The notes below the pieces were generated by a model, which saw nothing but the letters and a program-made list of their open reading frames with translations, ran no database searches and had not been told where the DNA came from. A stretch of DNA of 20,399 nucleotides from positions 1 through 20,399 of the forward strand of contig CACWJV010000076.1 in assembly GCA_902761265.1 (NCBI GenBank), written 5' to 3'. Position 1 is the stretch's first letter. Each line of letters begins with the position of its first letter. Below are positions 7,166 through 14,345 of the stretch, piece by piece. A program made the position numbers and the translations under genes. This stretch comes from Oscillospiraceae bacterium. Its GTDB lineage: Bacteria; Bacillota; Clostridia; Oscillospirales; Acutalibacteraceae.

Positions 7166-7196
7166 AAAAGAGAGCAACTTTTCGTTGCTCTCTTTT
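7166..7196 (+). terminator. Terminator of the pot operon
   Basis: A 13-bp perfect stem, AAAAGAGAGCAAC (7166-7178) with GTTGCTCTCTTTT (7184-7196) and a TTTTC loop. The U-rich part is formed by the end of the stem itself and no long extra T-run follows. It starts 19 bases after the potD stop. Confidence 0.75.
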
Positions 7197-7224
7197 CGCT
7201 TGTCTATGAATAATTCACACTTTA

Positions 7225-7254
7225 TTTACAAAACGACGTGTCGGTTTTGTTAAA
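7225..7254 (+). promoter_or_regulatory. Inverted repeat upstream of the M28 peptidase gene
   Basis: ACAAAAC (7228-7234) and GTTTTGT (7244-7250) flank GAC-gt-GTC, giving about 10 paired positions with one bulged G, extended outward by TTT/AAA. No T-run follows, so it is unlikely to be a terminator. It ends about 20 bases before the -10 box, where a regulator could act. Function is inference. Confidence 0.3.
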
Positions 7255-7273
7255 ATAATATTAAATTGTTCGA

Positions 7274-7279
7274 TATAAT
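7274..7279 (+). promoter_or_regulatory. -10 box of the M28 peptidase gene
   Basis: A perfect TATAAT at 7274-7279 sits 20 bases ahead of the start codon. The -35 side is poor: TTAAAA at 7250-7255 gives an 18-base spacer. The untranslated leader would be only about 14 bases. Confidence 0.5.
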
Positions 7280-7299
7280 TGGAAACAAGGGGGATCTTC

Positions 7300-8646
7300 A
7301 TGAACGAGGACAGCAAGAAATACGGGCAGGAGGCATATGATATCGTTTGCCATGCCGCCAACGAGATCGGGCCGCGTTTGCCCGGAACAGAAAATGAAAC
7401 CAAATTTCACAGATACATGGGCCAGAAGCTGCGCGACATCGGGATCCAGCCGGTGGAGGAAAAGTTTACTGTTGCGCCGCGCGGTTCGATCGGCGGTCTG
7501 CCGTATGCCGGGTACGCCGGTGTGCTGATGAGCGTCCTCATCTATGTTGCGCTTGACAATCCGTCGGTCTGGTTCGCCATTTTCGCCATTGCGTTTTGCA
7601 TGACGTCCTGGCTGATCTTTGACGTGCTGCTGTATCATACCTGGTTCGACATCTTTTTCCCGCACGAGACGTCGCGCAATACCTATGGCGAACTGCTGCC
7701 GGAGGACGGCGAGTATGATTACACCATTATGCTTTCCGCACACACGGATACGTCGTGGACCTGGAAGCATTCACTTCGTACCTACCGTTACCGCAAACGT
7801 GCGGATTATGCAACGCGCGGCCTGCTTGCGACGATTGCAAAAGTCGGCTTCGGCGCTGCCTGCTACTTCTTCCTTGTCGGCACGGCGTGCTTCATGGCTG
7901 TTGTTGAAACCGGCGGCCTTTTCCACGCACAGTGGGCGGCCGCGATCGTGGAGCGTGTTTCGTTCCATAATTTCATCGTTGCGCTGCATTTTATCCCCAT
8001 CGTTACCACCATCGGCTGTATCTTTGTCGGCATCTGGAACGATCCCCACGGACGCAACGCATCGCCGGGCGCGATGGATAACGCGACCGGTATCGCGCTG
8101 TCGTATGAAGTGACCAAATATTTTAAAGAGCATCCCGAAAAAATGCCGAAGCGCTGCCGGATCATCGACATGAACTGCGGCAGTGAAGAAGCCGGTCTGC
8201 GTGGTTCCATCGCGTTTACGCGTGACCACGAGGGTGAGGATATCCTCAAAAACTGCTGGAATATCAATATCGATTCCATCGCCGACGCCGATCACTTTGA
8301 GGTGATCAACGGCGACACGTGGCAGTTCTGCCGCTTTGACAAAGACCTTGAAAAGATGTTCAAGGACACCTTTGCGGAAAAGGGCATTGTCAGCAAGACC
8401 AAGGGCTATGCGATGAAAAACCCGGTTGGCGGCTGCGACAGCACACCAATGACCCGCGCCGGCATCAAGTCCGTGACCTTCGCGGCGCAAAATCCGACGC
8501 TGACCTATTACTATCACACCTGGCGTGATTTGCCGGAGCGCTTCTCTGCTGAAACGGTGGCCCAGGGCTTTGACGTTGTGATTTCAGTGATTGATAAGAT
8601 CGCCGCTTTCCAGGAAGCGAACGGCTTCAACGGTGTCAACAATTAA
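7300..8646 (+). CDS. M28-family zinc aminopeptidase with internal membrane segments
   Basis: A 448-residue predicted di-zinc peptidase. The M28 ligand set is recognisable: His148 and Asp150 in SAHTDTSW, Asp260 in PGAMDNATGIAL, the Glu296-Glu297 pair in GSEEAGLRGS, Asp325 in NIDSIAD and His406 in YYYHTWRD. About four hydrophobic segments (near 68-86, 89-113, 182-202 and 226-246) interrupt the fold, two before the first metal motif and two between it and Asp260, so the enzyme is probably embedded in the membrane. There is no N-terminal signal peptide. The substrate is unknown; the family includes aminopeptidases and glutaminyl cyclases. The start at 7300 has AAGGGGG 6 bases upstream; an upstream TTG at 7279 in the same frame overlaps the -10 box. 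It is a single-gene unit with its own terminator. Confidence 0.85.
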   Translation: MNEDSKKYGQEAYDIVCHAANEIGPRLPGTENETKFHRYMGQKLRDIGIQPVEEKFTVAPRGSIGGLPYAGYAGVLMSVLIYVALDNPSVWFAIFAIAFCMTSWLIFDVLLYHTWFDIFFPHETSRNTYGELLPEDGEYDYTIMLSAHTDTSWTWKHSLRTYRYRKRADYATRGLLATIAKVGFGAACYFFLVGTACFMAVVETGGLFHAQWAAAIVERVSFHNFIVALHFIPIVTTIGCIFVGIWNDPHGRNASPGAMDNATGIALSYEVTKYFKEHPEKMPKRCRIIDMNCGSEEAGLRGSIAFTRDHEGEDILKNCWNINIDSIADADHFEVINGDTWQFCRFDKDLEKMFKDTFAEKGIVSKTKGYAMKNPVGGCDSTPMTRAGIKSVTFAAQNPTLTYYYHTWRDLPERFSAETVAQGFDVVISVIDKIAAFQEANGFNGVNN

Positions 8647-8654
8647 AGTAAATG

Positions 8655-8676
8655 GCCGCTGCAAAGCGGCTTTTTT
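8655..8676 (+). terminator. Intrinsic terminator after the M28 peptidase gene
   Basis: GCCGCT (8655-8660) and AGCGGC (8665-8670) pair around a GCAA tetraloop and are followed by six T. It lies 9 bases past the stop codon. Confidence 0.88.
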
Positions 8677-8696
8677 GATGAAAGGAACGTGGAACA

Positions 8697-9440
8697 ATGT
8701 CTACGCCCGAAGAAATCCGTGCAAAACTGTTCTCGTTGCAGGATCAGCCGTATCGCGATTTTATCGCGAAGCTGATCCCGAATATCGATCCGGCAACAAT
8801 CCCGAATATCGATCCGGCAACAATCATCGGTATCCGTGCGCCTGTCTTTCAAAAAGCAGCAAAGGAAATACATCGCGCAGGGGAGTATGACGCGTTTTTA
8901 AAGATTCTGCCGCACAATTATTTTGAAGAGACAAACCTGCACGCCTACCTCGCATCGATGGGGAAAGACTTTAATGCTGTTGTGCGTCAGCTTGACAGGA
9001 TTTTGCCGTATATCGACAACTGGGCGTCGTGCGACAGCATCCGTCCGCCGGTGTTCCGCAAAGAAAAGAAGGCGCTATATTCACACTGCCTGCGGTGGAT
9101 GCAAAGTGACCACCCGTACACGATCCGCTTTGGCATCGAGATGCTGATGACGCACTTTCTGGACGATGCTTTCACGCCGGACGTCAACGAGGCGGTGGCC
9201 GCCGTGCACAGCAATCACTATTACGTCCAGATGATGCAGGCGTGGTATTTTGCAACCGCGCTCGCCAAGCAATGGGATGCAACGCTGCCGTTTGTTGCGC
9301 AGCGCCGGTTGGACGACTGGGTGCACAATATGACGATTCGCAAGGCGCGCGAAAGCTACCGGATTACAGACGATCAAAAGCAGTTTCTGCAATCGATGCG
9401 CTTGCCGCATGCGGCGCCGCCAAAACGGGGAAAAGAATGA
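8697..9440 (+). CDS. DNA alkylation repair protein, AlkD-like HEAT-repeat glycosylase
   Basis: A 247-residue protein of the DNA alkylation repair family (AlkC/AlkD type), helical-repeat glycosylases that remove alkylated bases such as 3-methyladenine and 7-methylguanine. Hallmarks are the N-terminal IIGIRAPVFQKAAKE segment and DNWASCDSIRP, in which Trp109 and Asp113 align with the catalytic-site Trp and Asp of Bacillus cereus AlkD. The odd feature is near the N-terminus: PNIDPATI occurs twice in a row (residues 28-35 and 36-43), encoded by two identical 24-base units, where relatives normally have one. The insertion is in frame and the rest of the protein is intact. The start at 8697 has AAAGGA about 10 bases upstream. 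No promoter is obvious in the 50-base gap after the terminator. It converges with the pseudouridine synthase gene. Confidence 0.88.
   Translation: MSTPEEIRAKLFSLQDQPYRDFIAKLIPNIDPATIPNIDPATIIGIRAPVFQKAAKEIHRAGEYDAFLKILPHNYFEETNLHAYLASMGKDFNAVVRQLDRILPYIDNWASCDSIRPPVFRKEKKALYSHCLRWMQSDHPYTIRFGIEMLMTHFLDDAFTPDVNEAVAAVHSNHYYVQMMQAWYFATALAKQWDATLPFVAQRRLDDWVHNMTIRKARESYRITDDQKQFLQSMRLPHAAPPKRGKE
8775..8825 (+). repeat. Perfect 24-bp tandem duplication inside the alkD-like gene
   Basis: The unit at 8775-8798 (begins ATCCCGAATATCG, ends CCGGCAACA) is repeated without any change at 8799-8822, and three more matching bases follow. The unit is a multiple of three, so the frame is kept. Absence of any difference between copies suggests a recent event, or an assembly artefact. 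Confidence 0.95.
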
Positions 9441-9445
9441 ATATT

Positions 9446-9469
9446 AAAAAGGCAGCGACAGGCTGCCTT
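9446..9469. terminator. Bidirectional terminator between convergent genes
   Basis: AAGGCAGC (9449-9456) and GCTGCCTT (9462-9469) form an 8-bp stem with a 5-base loop. The AAAAA at 9446-9450 becomes a T-run on the minus strand, so it fits the pseudouridine synthase gene best. On the plus strand a weaker T-rich stretch follows the alkD-like gene. Confidence 0.75.
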
Positions 9470-9476
9470 CTATTGT

Positions 9477-10445
9477 TTAATTGCCGCCGAGCGTCTCAAA
9501 CTCCGTGCGGAACCATACGTCTTTGATTTCAAATGTTTTTCCGTTCAGATAATTCAGCGCACCGGCATCTGTGGAAAAATCAAACTGCAGCTTGTAGGAG
9601 CATAAGCACTGCTTTTTCAGTCCGCTTTGTTTGTTTTGTGCGTTACTGCCGTATTTGCCGTCGCCGAGCAGGGGATGGCCGATCGACGCGAGGTGTGCGC
9701 GAATCTGATGGGTGCGCCCGGTCAGCAGATCGACCTCCAGCAGTGACAGGCCGTTGCCTTCCCGCAAAACTCGGTACTGTGTCCGGATCGCTTTGTCGTC
9801 GGGGTTTTTCTTTTTGCTGTGGATGAAAACTTTGTTTTTGTTTTCATCTTTCCAAAGCCAGCCCTCCAGCAACCCTTCCTTTTCTTTTAATGTGCCGTGT
9901 ACCACGCAAAGGTAGTATTTGTGCAGCTCGCGATCCTTCATCTTTTGATTGAGAACACGCAGCGCCTCAGCCGTTTTGGCGGCGATCACGATACCGCTGG
10001 TGTTGCGGTCGATCCGGTTTACGAGTGCAGGAACAAACGATGCTTCGTCATCTGGGCAGTATTCGCCTTTTTCATATAGATAACGCTTTACGCGCGTGAT
10101 CAGTGTGTCAATATATTCGCGGTCGTCCGGATGCGAGAGAAGACCGGCTTTTTTATTGAGCAGCAAAATGTTTTCGTCTTCATACAGCAGATCTAAACTT
10201 TTGGATGCGCCTAAAAAATCATAGCGTGTCTCTTGCTTTTCAAAAAACTCGTCGTTGATATACAACTCCACCTCGTCACCGACCTGCAGCCTGGTGCTGA
10301 TCTGGGCCCGTTTGTGGTTGATCTTGATGCGTTTGAGCCGGATGTATTTATACATCAGCGCCTGCGGCAGATTCGGCACACTCTTGCTCAAATATTTATC
10401 AAGCCGCTGACCGGCGTCGTTTTTTTGAATTGTAAAGCTTTTCAC
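9477..10445 (-). CDS. RluA-family 23S rRNA-type pseudouridine synthase with S4 domain
   Basis: A 322-residue enzyme that turns uridine into pseudouridine in RNA, probably 23S rRNA. Residues 1-65 or so form an S4 RNA-binding domain (RLDKYLSKSVPNLPQ). The catalytic RluA motif is NRIDRNTSG with Asp146; the usual first His is Asn, which I recall in many clostridial members. LTGRTHQIRAHLASIGHPLLGD is the second family signature. RluC, RluD and relatives cannot be told apart from sequence alone, so no symbol is given. I chose the GTG at 10445 because AAAGAGG (10454-10460, read on the minus strand) is 8 bases away; the TTG at 10451 is only 2 bases from it. It is a single gene with its own promoter and a terminator shared with the alkD-like gene. 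Confidence 0.9.
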   Translation of the reverse strand: MKSFTIQKNDAGQRLDKYLSKSVPNLPQALMYKYIRLKRIKINHKRAQISTRLQVGDEVELYINDEFFEKQETRYDFLGASKSLDLLYEDENILLLNKKAGLLSHPDDREYIDTLITRVKRYLYEKGEYCPDDEASFVPALVNRIDRNTSGIVIAAKTAEALRVLNQKMKDRELHKYYLCVVHGTLKEKEGLLEGWLWKDENKNKVFIHSKKKNPDDKAIRTQYRVLREGNGLSLLEVDLLTGRTHQIRAHLASIGHPLLGDGKYGSNAQNKQSGLKKQCLCSYKLQFDFSTDAGALNYLNGKTFEIKDVWFRTEFETLGGN

Positions 10446-10475
10446 TGACAAAACCTCTTTATTCTGCTTTGGTTT

Positions 10476-10504
10476 ATCATAGCAAAAAAGCCGTCAAAAC
10501 GCAA
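10476..10504 (-). promoter_or_regulatory. Possible promoter of the pseudouridine synthase gene
   Basis: Read on the minus strand, TTGCGT (10499-10504) and TATGAT (10476-10481) are 17 bases apart. The -10 matches five of six positions, while the -35 is weak beyond TTG. Confidence 0.45.
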
Positions 10505-10534
10505 TGTCCTTTTTCACTTTTTTTCCTTTTTTCA

Positions 10535-10563
10535 TTGCCAAATGCCACTAAGTATAGTATAAT
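10535..10563 (+). promoter_or_regulatory. Sigma-A-type promoter of the acetyltransferase-to-hemZ gene run
   Basis: TTGCCA (10535-10540) and a perfect TATAAT (10558-10563) are 17 bases apart. Transcription would begin near 10570, about 25 bases before the start codon. An AT-rich inverted repeat, CTAATAATTAG (10568-10578), lies over the predicted start. Confidence 0.78.
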
Positions 10564-10594
10564 AACACTAATAATTAGAATGAGGGAGTTTTGC

Positions 10595-11755
10595 ATGAAG
10601 AACGCGCAGCAGGATTGGTATCAGCTTGATAACGCCGCGAAAATTTTTCCGGGGCAGAATTCGCGCACATGGTCCAATGTGTTCCGCGTCGGCGTGGAGC
10701 TGCATGAAAAGGTGCAGCCGGACAAATTGAAAACTGCGCTCAATCAGGTGCTGCCGCGTTTTCCGACGTTTGACGTCAAGATGAAAAACGGCTTTTTCTG
10801 GCACTACTTTGATAAGAATCCGCAGCAGGCACAGGTGCAGCCGGACGTCAAGAATATTTGCTACCGCATCAATTTCAAAGAAAACCGCGGCTTTTTGTTC
10901 CGCGTTTACTATCATGAAAACCGAATCGCTGTCGATTTTTACCATGCACTCGGCGACGGCTATGCCAACACAGTTTTTGTTTCCACGCTGGCGGCGCAGT
11001 ATCTGCGTCTTTGCGGCGCAGAGATCGGCTGCTGCGGCGCAGTGCTTGACCTTTCGGAACCACCGCGTGCCGAAGAACAGATCGATGCCTATCAGCAATA
11101 CGCTTCGTCCAAAGCGAAATATGACCGGCGCGACCGTTCCATGTATCATGCGGTCGGCGTCAAAGAAGGCAGACACCTTTGCAATTACACGATTGGCGTG
11201 ATGCAGGTTGATGAACTGCGGACGATTGCGCGGCAGTATCATGCAACGCTTACGGAATATCTGGTGGCACTGCTGCTGGATATTCATTATCACAAGCAGC
11301 TCAGTGAAGAAAAAAAACAAAAAGAACTTTGTGTACAGGTGCCGGTAAATTTGCGCAAGCATTTTCCGAGCGAGACGCTGCGCAATTTTGTGGTTTGTGC
11401 GCGCGTCAAGCTGAACCCGGATATGGGCCTTTACTCGTTTGAAGAGATCGTCCGGCAGGTGCAGTTGCAGATGAATCTGCAAAATGAACCGAAATTTTTG
11501 AACTCTATGATGACGCAAAATCTGAGCATCGAGCGCAATCCGATTCTTCGTGCCGTGCCGCTGCCGATTAAGGACCTCGGTGTTGGAATCTCGTTCTTTT
11601 TTACGGCGGAACAAACTACTACGGCGTTATTGTCAAACATCGGCCGTGTGGAACTGCCGCAGGAGATGTATCCGTATATCGAAAAGTATATGTTCTTTAC
11701 CGGACCCGGCCAGCTGCCTTGTTCACGCGTCTGGTCAAAGCCGGTGTCCATGTAA
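10595..11755 (+). CDS. Alcohol acetyltransferase-like (condensation superfamily) protein, altered C-terminus
   Basis: A 386-residue acyltransferase-like protein of the CAT/condensation/PapA superfamily, which moves acyl groups from CoA or a carrier to alcohols or amines. The active-site motif HALGDG (HxxxDG, His117 and Asp121) is intact, as is the family N-terminus WYQLDNAAKIFPG and the VPVNLRKHFPSETLRNF segment. The end is abnormal. After GPGQ (about residue 373) the frame runs into an unrelated tail, CSRVWSKPVSM, while the usual family ending is found one frame back at 11719-11778. About 30 family residues before that ending also seem to be lost. The protein may be inactive, or this may be a sequence error. 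The start at 10595 has AGGGAG 6 bases upstream; an in-frame ATG at 10580 is less well placed. It is paired with the zinc-ribbon membrane protein gene downstream. Confidence 0.78.
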   Translation: MKNAQQDWYQLDNAAKIFPGQNSRTWSNVFRVGVELHEKVQPDKLKTALNQVLPRFPTFDVKMKNGFFWHYFDKNPQQAQVQPDVKNICYRINFKENRGFLFRVYYHENRIAVDFYHALGDGYANTVFVSTLAAQYLRLCGAEIGCCGAVLDLSEPPRAEEQIDAYQQYASSKAKYDRRDRSMYHAVGVKEGRHLCNYTIGVMQVDELRTIARQYHATLTEYLVALLLDIHYHKQLSEEKKQKELCVQVPVNLRKHFPSETLRNFVVCARVKLNPDMGLYSFEEIVRQVQLQMNLQNEPKFLNSMMTQNLSIERNPILRAVPLPIKDLGVGISFFFTAEQTTTALLSNIGRVELPQEMYPYIEKYMFFTGPGQLPCSRVWSKPVSM

Positions 11756-11778
11756 AAATCGAAAGCAATCGCGCATAG
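11719..11778 (+). pseudogene. Out-of-frame remnant of the acetyltransferase C-terminus
   Basis: Read one base back from the frame of the acetyltransferase, this stretch encodes LFTRLVKAGVHVKIESNRA and a stop. That matches the usual 'F..LVK.GI.V.IESN' ending of this family as I recall it. Its TAG stop overlaps the AGGAGG of the next gene, as expected for an original gene end in a tight operon. It is part of the damaged gene and not a separate one. Confidence 0.65.
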
Positions 11779-11788
11779 GAGGTTTCTT

Positions 11789-12502
11789 ATGTCTTATTGT
11801 GTCCATTGCGGGGTGGAGCTGGATGCCAGCGCAAACAAATGCGCCTTATGCGGCACGCCGGTTATCGATCCGAATACCGTGCTTCCGCAGCCGCAGCAGT
11901 CCGCTCCGTTTGCTGAAATGCCGTTTGTGCCGAAAAGTATGCACCGGCAGTTTATCGCGTATGTGATTTCAATTGTTATGCTGATCCCGAATCTCGTTTG
12001 TTCGCTTGCGAACGCGATTTTTTACGCAGACGGGTTTTGGTCGTTTTATATCAACGCTACGTCATTTCTGATCTGGGTCGTGTTTGTTCTGCCGTTTTTC
12101 ACAAAAAAGTTGCGGCCTTATTTGATGTGGGCGTTCGACACGGTTGCCGTATCGTTTTATATCTTTTTCTTCTTTGTCATGCGGTATGAAACGAAAGCCG
12201 GCTGGTATTACAAAACCGCACTGCCCATCGTGCTGGTGCTTGCCGTGCAGGTGCTGGCCTATATGATTTGGGTGCGCCGCAAAAAGCGCCATTGGGTGCT
12301 GAAAACTGCTGTCATTGATTTTATGGCCGGGCTTTCTGCGCTGATTATCGGCTCAATTCTCCAAATCAACCACAATTACACCAAAGCTTTTTACGTCGGA
12401 ACGATTGCCTTTATTTCCTGTGTCGTGCTGCTTGCGTTTTTGATTTATTGTTATTCCAGCAAGCATATGCGCGCCTGGTTGTCTAAAAAGTTTTATGTTT
12501 GA
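11789..12502 (+). CDS. Zinc-ribbon six-helix membrane protein (DUF6320-like)
   Basis: A 237-residue protein with an N-terminal zinc ribbon (Cys4, Cys7, Cys18, Cys21 in CVHCG...CALCG), a proline/glutamine-rich linker (about 27-48) and six hydrophobic segments (near 55-77, 84-104, 111-131, 143-162, 172-192 and 202-222). The function is unknown. I recall proteins of this type, annotated DUF6320, being encoded beside alcohol acetyltransferase-like genes in Clostridia; the name is from memory and unchecked. The start is firm: AGGAGG (11777-11782) lies 6 bases before the ATG. It follows the acetyltransferase and overlaps recQ by 8 bases. The pairing suggests that the two proteins work together on a membrane or cell-envelope substrate, which is inference. 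Confidence 0.8.
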   Translation: MSYCVHCGVELDASANKCALCGTPVIDPNTVLPQPQQSAPFAEMPFVPKSMHRQFIAYVISIVMLIPNLVCSLANAIFYADGFWSFYINATSFLIWVVFVLPFFTKKLRPYLMWAFDTVAVSFYIFFFFVMRYETKAGWYYKTALPIVLVLAVQVLAYMIWVRRKKRHWVLKTAVIDFMAGLSALIIGSILQINHNYTKAFYVGTIAFISCVVLLAFLIYCYSSKHMRAWLSKKFYV

Positions 12503-14345
12503 CGCAAATTTGCAGCAGCAGTTGCGGCGAAAGCTGAAGGATGTTTTCGACTATGACGCATTTCGACCCGGACAGTTTGAGGTTGCACGATCGTTGCTTC
12601 AAAACCGGGATACGTTGGTTGTTATGCCGACCGGAGCAGGGAAGTCTATCTGTTTTCAGTTGCCTGCACTTTTAATGTCCGGCATCACGCTGGTCTTTTC
12701 ACCACTGATCTCTTTGATGAAAGATCAGGTACATGCGCTGGTTCAAAACGGTGTACGGGCTGCTTATATCAATCGTTCCCTATCAAAAAAGCAGATTGAT
12801 TTTGTCGAAAAAAATGCAATTCGCGGTGCGTATCAAATCATCTATATTGCGCCGGAACGGCTGGCGCTGCCCGCGTTTCGGGATCTTTTGTTGCAAATGA
12901 AAATCAGTATGGTCGTTGTTGATGAGGCACATTGCGTTTCTCAATGGGGACACGATTTTCGTCCGAACTATCTTTTAATTGCCTCGTTTTGCGCAGCTTT
13001 GCCGACGCGTCCGGTCGTTTGTGCCTGTACGGCGACTGCTACTGCGAGGGTGCGAAAGGATATTGCAACCCTGTTGGAATTACAGGAACCGTTTTTGATG
13101 ATTGGTAGTTTTGATCGGAAAAATCTCTATTTTGAAGTCGAAAGAACGGAACAAAAATTGATTGCGCTTCGCCGCAGATTGGATCTCTATGCAGGACGAT
13201 GCGGAATTGTTTATTGCAGTTCGCGTAAAAAAGTTGAGGAGTTATATGCTGCGTTGGAGGCGCTGAACTACAGCGTAACCGCTTACCATGGCGGGATGCC
13301 GGTTGAAACACGTCGGCGTAATCAGGAGGACTTTCTATTTGACCGAAAGTCTATTATGATTGCGACCAACGCTTTCGGACTCGGTATCGATAAACCGAAC
13401 GTTTCATTTGTCATTCATTTTAATATTCCCGGTGATATGGAAAGCTATTATCAGGAAGCCGGCCGTGCCGGAAGAGATGGCAGAAATGCGGACTGTATAT
13501 TATTTTTCAAAAAGTCTGATCTCCAGATTCAGCGGTATTTTATTGACAATCCTGTAGAGAATCCTTCTTTGGATCATAAATCAAAAGCTGCAATCCGTAA
13601 AATGCGGCTGGAAAAACTACAGACAATGGTCGATTATGTTGATTGCGGAATCTGTTTCAGGCGGTTTATTCTTCAGTATTTCGGTGAAAATGCGGCTGAG
13701 CGTTGCAATAACTGCAGCGCATGTATCGGCAATCGTCTTTCTGTCGACGTTACTGTGCAGGCGCAAAAGGTGCTTTCCTGTGTTGTACGGTTGAAAGACC
13801 GGGCAACGCCGGAAACGGTTGTTGCTGTTTTGAAAGGTGACGCAATCGTATCCCGGCAGTTTGGATCAATAACAACCTTCGGACTGATGCGTGAATTCGC
13901 TGTGAAAGAAATTGAAAGCTTAATAGCCTTTCTTTGTGAATCAAGATTTTTGATGCTGAAAGACGGTTGTTTGGATTCTACCAAAAGCGCCAAAGAAGTT
14001 TTGTTCAATGGCCGGCATGTGCGCCGCAGTGTCTCGCTGAATAAGCCAGAAAATAAGAAGTGCGGTAACAATGCGCCCCAGGCACAGCCGGATCCCGTAT
14101 TATATCATCGCTTGAAAAACTTGCTGCAGTTCATAGCAAAGAAAAGCAGTTTGCCTGCATTTGTGATTTTTACCGATAAGACACTACAGATGATGGCGGC
14201 TATGCAACCGCTCAATTTGCGTGATATGTTCCGTGTGCCGGGCGTCAACGCCCGCAAGCTGGATAAATACGGATTAGTATTTATCAACGAGATCCGAAAA
14301 TATCAATCAGAGATTAACAAAAGCAACGGAAAGGAGGATACTTGA
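12495..14345 (+). CDS. recQ: ATP-dependent DNA helicase RecQ
   Basis: A 616-residue 3'-5' superfamily-2 helicase that unwinds DNA during recombination and repair of stalled forks. Motif I is MPTGAGKS (Lys50), motif II DEAHC (143-147), motif III TATAT, and motif VI EAGRAGRDG (321-329). The RecQ zinc site is Cys387, Cys404, Cys407 and Cys410, the same 17-3-3 spacing as in E. coli RecQ. An RQC winged-helix region follows, and a C-terminal HRDC domain (about 533-605) is present, so the architecture is complete. The ATG at 12495 overlaps the previous gene by 8 bases; the ribosome site is weak. Codons end in A or T visibly more often than in recJ or relA, which may point to a different origin. It ends one base into recJ, so the two are probably co-translated. 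Confidence 0.95.
   Translation: MFDANLQQQLRRKLKDVFDYDAFRPGQFEVARSLLQNRDTLVVMPTGAGKSICFQLPALLMSGITLVFSPLISLMKDQVHALVQNGVRAAYINRSLSKKQIDFVEKNAIRGAYQIIYIAPERLALPAFRDLLLQMKISMVVVDEAHCVSQWGHDFRPNYLLIASFCAALPTRPVVCACTATATARVRKDIATLLELQEPFLMIGSFDRKNLYFEVERTEQKLIALRRRLDLYAGRCGIVYCSSRKKVEELYAALEALNYSVTAYHGGMPVETRRRNQEDFLFDRKSIMIATNAFGLGIDKPNVSFVIHFNIPGDMESYYQEAGRAGRDGRNADCILFFKKSDLQIQRYFIDNPVENPSLDHKSKAAIRKMRLEKLQTMVDYVDCGICFRRFILQYFGENAAERCNNCSACIGNRLSVDVTVQAQKVLSCVVRLKDRATPETVVAVLKGDAIVSRQFGSITTFGLMREFAVKEIESLIAFLCESRFLMLKDGCLDSTKSAKEVLFNGRHVRRSVSLNKPENKKCGNNAPQAQPDPVLYHRLKNLLQFIAKKSSLPAFVIFTDKTLQMMAAMQPLNLRDMFRVPGVNARKLDKYGLVFINEIRKYQSEINKSNGKEDT

Noticed and set aside
8647..8696. A search for a promoter ahead of the alkD-like gene.
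   Set aside because: No -35/-10 pair with acceptable spacing fits in the 50-base gap; the gene may rely on read-through or a promoter inside the M28 gene.
10044..10046. Asn in place of His in the RluA motif (NRIDRNTSG) as a sign of an inactive pseudouridine synthase.
   Set aside because: The catalytic Asp is kept and, as I recall, Asn at this position is common in clostridial members, so it is a subfamily trait.
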